The notes beneath the pieces were generated by a model, which did no database searches, was not told the origin of the DNA, and was given only the letters and a program-made list of their open reading frames with translations. Both the position numbers and the translations under genes were made by a program. This document shows, one piece after another, positions 61,801 to 64,000 of a stretch of 64,000 bases of DNA. The stretch lies in NCBI GenBank assembly GCA_032433765.1, contig JAVIAB010000156.1:86228769-86292768 (forward strand), given 5' to 3'. Source of the stretch: Megaustenia siamemsis (Eukaryota > Mollusca > Gastropoda > Stylommatophora > Ariophantidae). Positions within the stretch are counted from its first letter, which is position 1, and every line of letters starts with the position of its first letter.

Positions 61801-61830
61801 CTCCAGGGCAAAGAGGAAACTCTCCAGCAT
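34530..61830 (-). CDS. PDE1: PDE1-family Ca2+/calmodulin-dependent 3',5'-cyclic nucleotide phosphodiesterase, 3' part, nine exons
   Basis: Join on the minus strand: 61830-61702, 57034-56934, 52269-52144, 50062-49961, 46434-46314, 41984-41903, 40346-40131, 36997-36917, 34831-34530. This totals 1260 nt, 419 residues plus TAG. All introns are GT-AG and every phase matches (0,2,2,2,0,1,1,1). In this partial protein the catalytic His and first metal His are H21/H25 (YHNLMH), the HD pair is H61/D62 (IHDYEHTG), the last metal Asp is D168 (CADISHP), and the invariant purine-binding Gln is Q219 (SQIGFIDF). The family hydrolyses cAMP and cGMP under Ca2+/calmodulin control. GTTNNFH, LYNDR, VLENHH and FSPLCDRK are typical of PDE1 rather than PDE4 or PDE8, and the LEEFFRQGDRE-type block is closest, from memory, to vertebrate PDE1C. 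The calmodulin-binding N terminus and the start of the catalytic domain are outside the window. Exons total 1.26 kb over 27.3 kb; introns are mostly minisatellite. Confidence 0.95.
34862..35000. repeat. 46-bp repeat, about 3 copies (intron H-I)
   Basis: Core ggttaaagttgtacatcatg. It lies within 30 bp of the exon I acceptor. Confidence 0.88.
35001..36002. other. Intron H-I, mostly unique
   Basis: Only a 48-bp unit (core aaagtaatatatgaaaatta) repeated about 2.3 times at 35388-35498. Confidence 0.5.
36003..36790. repeat. About 60-bp minisatellite, degenerating (intron H-I)
   Basis: Core actctttgttccagtagttc then actagttggagattgtttgt. Left units are regular dimers of two related halves; right units are irregular. 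Confidence 0.92.
36917..36997 (-). CDS. PDE1: PDE1 exon H (C-terminal RPW motif)
   Basis: This exon is 81 nt and encodes (Y)GRYELKRPWNDCLGRNKS then LWKLRAIK and part of Asp. It resembles the W-x(3-5)-NKxxWK segment downstream of the catalytic domain in PDE1. The acceptor is GATATTTCAG|ATGGACGG. The donor AAAG|GTGTCATG is weak. If the intron is retained the frame adds GVMTLS and stops at 36897-36899. Confidence 0.85.
37005..37705. repeat. 33-bp minisatellite touching the exon H acceptor
   Basis: Core gagatacatgttcactgata followed by gtacattactt. It begins about 5 bp upstream (in the gene) of the CAG of exon H, so the branch-point region of intron G-H lies inside the array. Both strands are open because 33 is a multiple of three. 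Confidence 0.95.
37950..38130 (+). mobile_element. Possible tRNA-like SINE
   Basis: A pol III-like B-box ggttccagtcccac occurs near 38003, preceded by gtggaccaggggtagaccag. No second copy is in the window. Confidence 0.4.
38195..38310. repeat. 62-bp repeat, about 2 copies
   Basis: Core gtggacagtagcagatatgg, in intron G-H. Confidence 0.9.
38535..39022. repeat. 29-bp minisatellite (about 17 copies)
   Basis: Core tgtgacagctactagatggt followed by atcaatgaa. One alternative form (gacattaatgaa) occurs three times. Confidence 0.96.
39083..39402. repeat. Dispersed repeat Y, copy 1
   Basis: About 320 bp closely related to 42598-42921 in the same orientation; shared blocks include gtctcagcacacgccaaaa, aaggcgaaaccgcaca and cacagctcacggtgtgca. 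I do not know the family. Two ORFs after it (39356-39654) look accidental. Confidence 0.75.
39690..40112. repeat. 29-bp minisatellite next to the exon G donor
   Basis: Core gcttataagatgatattctt followed by acaagcaat; about 14 copies. It ends some 12 bp from the exon G donor. Confidence 0.96.
40131..40346 (-). CDS. PDE1: PDE1 exon G (end of catalytic domain and linker)
   Basis: This exon is 216 nt. It begins (G)FIDFIVDPSFQVMGDMLEK, the end of the PDE1 catalytic domain, and continues into a Ser/Lys/Arg-rich linker (EEVDSKDRKERSSSTASVGS) ending in TPKPASP. The acceptor is GTCCTGCAG|GTTTTATTGAC and the donor CGCCTT|GTAAGTG. Both introns next to it begin as tandem repeats within about 20 bp of the exon. 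On the acceptor side the repeat unit contains copies of the splice site. Confidence 0.94.
40331..40745. repeat. 54-bp minisatellite carrying copies of the exon G 3' splice site
   Basis: Core gtcaatgaaacctgcaggac, then aaacatgtctatgtcaagac. The first unit overlaps the exon: its gtcaataaaacctgcaggac is the real acceptor region. Seven further ctgcag sites follow at exact 54-bp steps (40401 to 40725). Confidence 0.95.
40746..41575. other. Intron F-G, unique with simple repeats
   Basis: A GT-type run near 40890 and a GA-rich run at 41087-41138; a 53-bp duplication with core agacatttgtgttggatcac at 41220-41300. Confidence 0.6.
41580..41822. repeat. 50-bp repeat (about 5 copies)
   Basis: Core gggccagttatagagctcta, in intron F-G close to exon F. 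Confidence 0.93.
41903..41984 (-). CDS. PDE1: PDE1 exon F (invariant glutamine)
   Basis: This exon is 82 nt and encodes GDREQELGLSFSPLCDRKNT then LVAESQI and the first base of Gly. Gln219 corresponds to the purine-selective glutamine of the PDE pocket. The acceptor is TGTCCTCAG|GGAGAC and the donor CAGATTG|GTAGGTGC. Confidence 0.95.
42235..42332. repeat. Fold-back element (23-bp inverted repeats)
   Basis: Arms 42235-42257 and 42310-42332 (gttacctcgactataacacc...) pair with one mismatch around a 52-base loop. It could be a small MITE or a stable hairpin. Confidence 0.8.
42598..42921. repeat. Dispersed repeat Y, copy 2
   Basis: See 39083-39402; the two differ by scattered substitutions and a few indels. 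It ends about 25 bp before the LINE on the minus strand. Confidence 0.75.
42945..44075 (-). mobile_element. LINE reverse transcriptase, 5'-truncated, interrupted by a second LINE
   Basis: The minus strand reads LPKKSSAIECDDHRTISLMS, DEQCGFVRDKGTSNAIYIIR, LSFIDYIKAFDKVKHQEIIK and VRHGCVLSPDLFNIYSEIIL. After the interruption (43277-43556) it continues with NLRYADDTVLIA and EFKYLGTLLTSDGRC. YADD is the polymerase catalytic motif. Apart from the insertion the frame is largely open. It is truncated at both ends. Clade not assigned; RTE-like is a guess. Confidence 0.85.
43277..43556 (+). mobile_element. Short LINE 3' fragment nested in another LINE
   Basis: It is almost identical to 61366-61644 (one substitution and one A-run indel seen) and covers the last codons, 3' UTR and gatag tail. 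It is flanked by the perfect 12-bp duplication aattgttattcc at 43265-43276 and 43557-43568. Confidence 0.93.
44148..44293. repeat. 24-bp repeat (about 6 copies)
   Basis: Core agtataacaataagaaaata, beside the 5' end of the LINE on the minus strand. Confidence 0.93.
44296..44835. repeat. 56-bp minisatellite with A/B alternation
   Basis: Core tgtcttgtgacaaaaccaac. A units start cctaagctctcgtctcg and B units cctatgtggaagtcttg. They alternate as A-B dimers of 112 bp for most of the array. Confidence 0.95.
44838..45275. repeat. 34-bp minisatellite (about 13 copies)
   Basis: Core gtcacagatgaggacataga followed by tctgtgctagttta. Confidence 0.95.
45370..45642. repeat. 18-bp CG-containing minisatellite (about 15 copies)
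   Basis: Unit gcgtcggacacaccgatt with a tacagaat variant. It has two to three CpG per unit in an otherwise CpG-poor intron. Open frames in all phases (ASDTPI, VGHTDC, RRTHRL) are artefacts. Confidence 0.95.
45643..46313. other. Intron E-F, unique
   Basis: No gene recognised. CAGA-type simple repeats lie at 46255-46312 up to the exon E donor. Confidence 0.5.
46314..46434 (-). CDS. PDE1: PDE1 exon E (CADISH metal ligand)
   Basis: This exon is 121 nt and encodes (N)IEKSKVLSLVLHCADISH then PAKDWELHERWTGLLLEEFF and RQ. Asp168 of the partial protein is the conserved late metal ligand. The acceptor is CTCGTCCAG|CATTGAG. The donor CGACAG|GTCTGTCTG lies at the edge of a CAGA-type simple repeat and is weak beyond the GT. 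Confidence 0.94.
46583..47110. repeat. 26-bp minisatellite (about 20 copies)
   Basis: Core ttgttgatgtttctaatgct. Subtypes (ggcttg, tgtttg, gtgttc) recur in the same order, suggesting multi-unit duplication. Confidence 0.95.
47111..47639. other. Intron D-E, unique
   Basis: No gene or RNA recognised. Confidence 0.5.
47640..49842. repeat. 31-bp minisatellite (about 71 copies) with higher-order repeats
   Basis: Core gtagaggacagactcaatgg followed by aacagacacaa. The variant gtaaaggacagactcaaagg appears near 48106, 48416 and 48788, spaced 310 and 372 bp (10 and 12 units). Right-end units are more diverged. Confidence 0.96.
49961..50062 (-). CDS. PDE1: PDE1 exon D
   Basis: This exon is 102 nt and encodes (R)EFRTLVIDMVLATDMSF then HFQQIKNMKALLGMPE and part of Asn. 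It matches the MVLATDMSxHFQQIK helix of PDE1. The acceptor is TGTTCACAG|AGAG and the donor GAGAA|GTAAGTTC. The 31-bp array of intron D-E ends about 120 bp away. Confidence 0.95.
50063..50442. other. Intron C-D, unique
   Basis: No supported gene; a 78-codon frame at 50229-50465 is unrecognised. Confidence 0.4.
50443..50718. repeat. 25-bp repeat, about 11 identical copies
   Basis: Core gggacaccagccgtcactga followed by aaact; no variants seen. Confidence 0.97.
50732..50927. repeat. 49-bp repeat, 4 identical copies
   Basis: Core gacattgatgtcgtatttga then atttagcgttatgtcctttg. It starts 14 bp after the previous array. Confidence 0.96.
50970..51510 (-). pseudogene. LINE remnant, left half of a head-to-head pair
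   Basis: The minus strand encodes RIAQAKAAFQKMRK, then CYIEPVLTYGCESLTIEQQ (frameshifted in the track), SFFGHVMRREQLEYIVTTGK and LWRDMITYASRL, with a tgatgatgatg tail on its 3' side. There is one frameshift near 51430. Confidence 0.75.
51470..51530. repeat. Perfect hairpin at the LINE head-to-head junction
   Basis: ggaaagctgcttttgc and gcaaaagcagctttcc pair over 16 bp around a 12-base loop. Confidence 0.85.
51540..52084 (+). pseudogene. LINE remnant, right half of a head-to-head pair
   Basis: The plus strand encodes RIAQSKIAFEKI, EVRKRVHRCYIEPIFTYGSE, LRRMLQVPWTAKN and, after a stop and frameshifts, STTELAQCTVDIRLWRDMVA. It ends gcgcatgatgatgat. It covers the same part of the protein as its partner but is a different copy. 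It lies within intron C-D, 60 bp from exon C. Confidence 0.75.
52144..52269 (-). CDS. PDE1: PDE1 exon C
   Basis: This exon is 126 nt and encodes (S)SEVALLYNDRAVLENHHIS then AAFRLVREEEHNILCNLSKE and EY(R). The LYNDR and VLENHH blocks are diagnostic for PDE1. The acceptor is CTGCCAG|GTCTGAG and the donor TACAG|GTCTGT. A LINE remnant ends only about 60 bp beyond the donor. Confidence 0.95.
52370..52612. repeat. About 27-bp degenerate repeat (8-9 copies)
   Basis: Core gtcaaggtcgtgaggtgtg followed by tttgggt. Confidence 0.88.
52826..53371. repeat. 32-bp minisatellite (about 17 copies)
   Basis: Core acagtgtcatcaagtttatg followed by tacaatatatgt. 96 bp (three units) make 32 codons, so all three plus frames stay open. 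Confidence 0.95.
53520..55384. repeat. 45-bp minisatellite (about 41 copies)
   Basis: Core ggtttgttacctcccctgag followed by cccaccttttacttgcaggtagcca. The plus strand frame FVTSPEPTFYLQVAR and minus strand frame LQVKGGLRGGNKPGY are open for hundreds of codons because 45 is a multiple of three. It lies in intron B-C. Confidence 0.96.
55460..56835. repeat. 57-bp minisatellite (about 24 copies), each with a 10-bp hairpin
   Basis: Every unit contains gtacctctag, nine bases, then ctagaggtac, a perfect inverted repeat. The remainder is cagaatgagctgacagtttg plus tggcct. Very homogeneous. Confidence 0.97.
56840..56980. repeat. 47-bp triplication of the exon B end and donor
   Basis: The exon end plus GTAAGT occurs three times, with exon/intron borders at 56934 (real), 56887 and 56840. 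The first two are nearly identical; the last has diverged. Confidence 0.95.
56934..57034 (-). CDS. PDE1: PDE1 exon B (HD motif)
   Basis: This exon is 101 nt and encodes QWLTDLEVFATLIAALIHDY then EHTGTTNNFHINT and two bases of a Ser codon. His61 and Asp62 of the partial protein are the HD metal ligands. The acceptor reads AACAG|CAG, a NAGNAG pair, so inclusion or loss of the leading Gln is possible. The donor is ACATC|GTAAGTAAA. Two further copies of the exon end plus donor follow at 47-bp spacing. Confidence 0.95.
57180..58110 (+). pseudogene. LINE remnant with inverted middle segment
   Basis: The plus strand (57220-57498) encodes EAFEIRTGVR, LLSPFLFLLAIDWIMK and LEDLDFADVIALLS, with stops. 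The minus strand (57832-57500) encodes MRINTVGNNQIKLGELPLLD, SYIYLGSNIDKEGGTEKDTK and LLYGCETWRTTKL. The plus strand (57835-58108) then encodes GHVKRHNSLLKVILEGKIQG to WRSMVANLRCREGTR. In consensus order the minus part is the missing centre. It ends in a GATGATG tail. Confidence 0.8.
58118..58690. repeat. 36-bp minisatellite (about 16 copies)
   Basis: Core aacaataacttggtgatatc followed by acatcaactattagac. It begins within 12 bp of the LINE tail. Confidence 0.95.
58803..60277. repeat. 37-bp minisatellite, two subfamilies
   Basis: From 58803 to about 59575, core gatagtccatcaaatagtca; from about 59575, core gatagtcaataaactattta. Both share taacttgatgatagtc and are related to the 36-bp array on the left, so one array seems to have drifted through three forms. 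About 40 copies. Confidence 0.95.
60278..61652 (+). mobile_element. 5'-truncated LINE with intact reverse-transcriptase frame
   Basis: An open frame runs from the very first base (60278) to TAA at 61552, 424 codons: NWRGVTLLSVASKLFCKIIL, EEQAGFRKGRSCLDHIFTLR, LNFIDFKKAFDSIHRDSLWK, GVKQGCILSPLLFGIVMDFI, DLDFADDIVLISNQ (FADD catalytic pair), then VGHVMRRDN, TTGKRKRGRPRETLRRTLM and NRDRWRDLIKYL. It ends ...tcaatagatagatagatag. It is flanked by aacttgatgat at 60267-60277 and 61653-61663. The endonuclease part is missing. Likely an RTE-like element; the clade is not proven. Confidence 0.93.
61702..61830 (-). CDS. PDE1: PDE1 exon A (HNxxH metal-binding motif)
   Basis: This exon is 129 nt, 43 codons, phase 0 at both ends. 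The acceptor is TTTTCTCAG and the donor GCG|GTAAAC. It encodes MLESFLFALENGYSKYKNPY followed by HNLMHGADIAQTVHY. This holds the catalytic His and first metal-ligand His of the PDE fold. It is the most 5' exon in the window. The initial ATG is only the first codon after the acceptor, not a translation start. Splicing to exon B keeps exact length agreement with known PDE1 proteins (YLLSQSRLA then QWLTDLE). Confidence 0.95.
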
Positions 61831-61892
61831 CTGAGAAAAGTAAAGCACTTCTAGTGAGAACATTTCCTCACATTATTGAAGTTTGTGGCAAG

Positions 61893-64000
61893 ATCATGCG
61901 TAAATTAGTAGTAAGATCATGTGTCAATTAGTAGTAAGATCATGTGTCAATTAGTAGTAAGATAATGTGTAAATTAGTAGTAAGATCATATGTCAATTAG
62001 TAGCAAGATCATGTGTCAATTAGTAGTAAGATCATGTGTCAATTAGTAGTAAGATCATGTGTAAATTAGTAGCAAGATCATGTGTCAATTAGTAGTAAGA
62101 TCATGTGTCAATTAGTAGCAAGATCATGTGTCAATTAGTAGTAAGATCATGTGTCAATTAGTAGTAAGATCATGTGTCAATTAGTAGTAAGATCATGTGT
62201 CAATTAGTAGTAAGATCATGTGTCATTTAGTAGTAAGATCATGTGTCAATTAGTAGTAAGATCATGTGTCAATTAGTAGCAAGATCATGTGTCAATTAGT
62301 AGCAAGATCATGTGTCAATTAGTAGTAAGATCATGTGTCAATTAGTAGTAAGATCATGTGTCAATTAGTAGTAAGATCATGTGTCATTTAGTAGCAAGAT
62401 CATATGTCAATTAGTAGTAAGATCATGTGTCATTTAGTAGCAAGATCATGTGTCAATTAGTAGTAAGATAATGTGTCAATTAGTAGTAAGATCATGTGTC
62501 AATTAGTAGTAAGATCATGTGTCAATTAGTAGCAAGATCATGTGTCATTTAGTAGCAAGATCATGTGTCAATTAGTAGTAAGATCATGTGTCAATTAGTA
62601 GTAAGATCATGTGTCAATTAGTAGCAAGATCATGTGTCATTTAGTAGCAAGATCATGTGTCAATTAGTAGTAAGATCATGTGTCATTTAGTAGCAAGATC
62701 ATGTGTCAATTAGTAGCAAGATCATATGTCAATTAGTAGTAAGATCATGTGTCAATTAGTAGTAAGATCATATGTCAATTATTAGCAAGATCATGTTTCA
62801 TTTAGTAGCAAGATCATGTGTAAATTAGTAGCAAGATCATGTGTAAATTAGTAGCAAGATCATGTGTAAATTAGTAGCAAGATCATGTGTCAATTAGTAG
62901 TAAGATCATGTGTCAATTAGTAGTAAGATCATGTGTCAATTAGTAGTAAGATCATGTGTCAATTAGTAGTAAGATCATGTGTCAATTAGTAGTAAGATCA
63001 TGTGTCATTTAGTAGCAAGATCAAATGTCAATTAGTAGTAAGATCATGTGTCAATTAGTAGTAAGATCATGTGTCAATTAGTAGCAAGATCATGTGTCAT
63101 TTAGTAGCAAGATCATGTGTCAATTAGTAGTAAGATCATGTGTCATTTAGTAGCAAGATCATGTGTCAATTAGTAGCAAGATCATATGTCAATTAGTAGT
63201 AAGATCATGTGTCAATTAGTAGTAAGATCATATGTCAATTATTAGCAAGATCATGTTTCATTTAGTAGCAAGATCATGTGTAAATTAGTAGCAAGATCAT
63301 GTGTAAATTAGTAGCAAGATCATGTGTAAATTAGTAGCAAGATCATGTGTCAATTAGTAGTAAGATCATGTGTCAATTAGTAGTAAGATCATGTGTCAAT
63401 TAGTAGTAAGATCATGTGTCAATTAGTAGTAAGATCATGTGTCAATTAGTAGTAAGATCATGTGTCAATTAGTAGCAAGATCATATGTCAATTAGTAGTA
63501 AGATCATGTGTCAATTAGTAGCAAGATCATGTGTCAATTAGTAGCAAGAGTATGCGTAAATCAGTAGCAAGATCAAATGTAAATTTGGAGCAATATCATG
63601 TGTAAATTAGTTCAAATTTCAAGAGTGAATTAGTAGAAAGAGAAAGATCATGTGTAAACTAGTAGCAAGATCCAGTGTAAATTAGTAGCAAGATCCAGTG
63701 TAAATTAGTAGCAAGATTCAGTGTAAATTAGTAGCAAGATCCAGTGTAAATTAGTAGCAAGATCCAGTGTAAATTAGTAGCAAGATTCAGTGTAAATTAG
63801 TAGCAAGATTCAGTGTAAATTAGTAGCAAGATCCAGTGTAAATTAGTAGCAAGATTCAGTGTAAATTAGTAGCAAGATCCAGTGTAAATTAGTAGCAAGA
63901 TCCAGTGTAAATTAGTAGCAAGATCCAGTGAAAATTAGTAGCAAGATCCAGTGAAAATTAGTAGCAAGATCAAGTGTAAATTAGTAGCAAGATCCAGTGT
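61893..64000. repeat. 23-bp minisatellite (about 90 copies), runs off the window
   Basis: Core gatcatgtgtcaattagtag; from about 63650 it changes to gatccagtgtaaattagtag. A 460-bp block (20 units) is repeated: the rare attattagcaag variant occurs at 62779 and 63239. Confidence 0.96.

Overview
This is animal genomic DNA, most likely from a mollusc (probably a gastropod). The evidence is spliced genes with long introns, many non-LTR retrotransposon fragments of a type common in molluscs and other marine invertebrates, and tRNA-derived SINEs. The species assignment is inference. There is no bacterial-type gene organisation.

The only host gene I can support is the 3' two-thirds of a Ca2+/calmodulin-dependent cyclic-nucleotide phosphodiesterase (PDE1 family) on the minus strand. 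Nine exons lie between 61830 (5') and 34530 (stop codon). They splice in frame to 1260 nt (419 residues plus stop) and carry every metal-binding and catalytic signature of the PDE catalytic domain plus the C-terminal tail. The calmodulin-binding N terminus and the start of the catalytic domain must lie beyond 64000.

Almost everything else is tandem repeat. I count about fifty separate minisatellite arrays with units of 13 to 62 bp. By adding array lengths they cover roughly 36-37 kb, more than half the window. Bases 1-34500 (3' flank of PDE1) hold arrays, a SINE fragment, LINE remnants and a broken hAT-like transposase. Bases 34500-62000 are the PDE1 gene, with arrays filling its introns. From 61893 to the window end there is one array that runs off the edge. 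Several arrays show higher-order structure: 966 bp in the 46-bp satellite, 310/372 bp in the 31-bp array, 460 bp in the 23-bp array, and 112 bp dimers.

The transposons include a 5'-truncated LINE with an intact reverse-transcriptase frame (60278-61652). A nearly identical 280-bp piece of the same family (43277-43556) sits inside another LINE with a clean 12-bp target duplication, which points to recent activity. A dimeric tRNA-like SINE is inserted within a minisatellite.

The most unusual observation is that two intronic tandem repeats have copied PDE1 splice sites. Seven extra 3' splice sites precede the exon encoding FIDFIV, and two extra 5' splice sites follow the exon encoding the HD motif. 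In both cases use of a copy would place a stop codon in frame at once. Most long open frames in the window are artefacts of repeat units whose length is a multiple of three.
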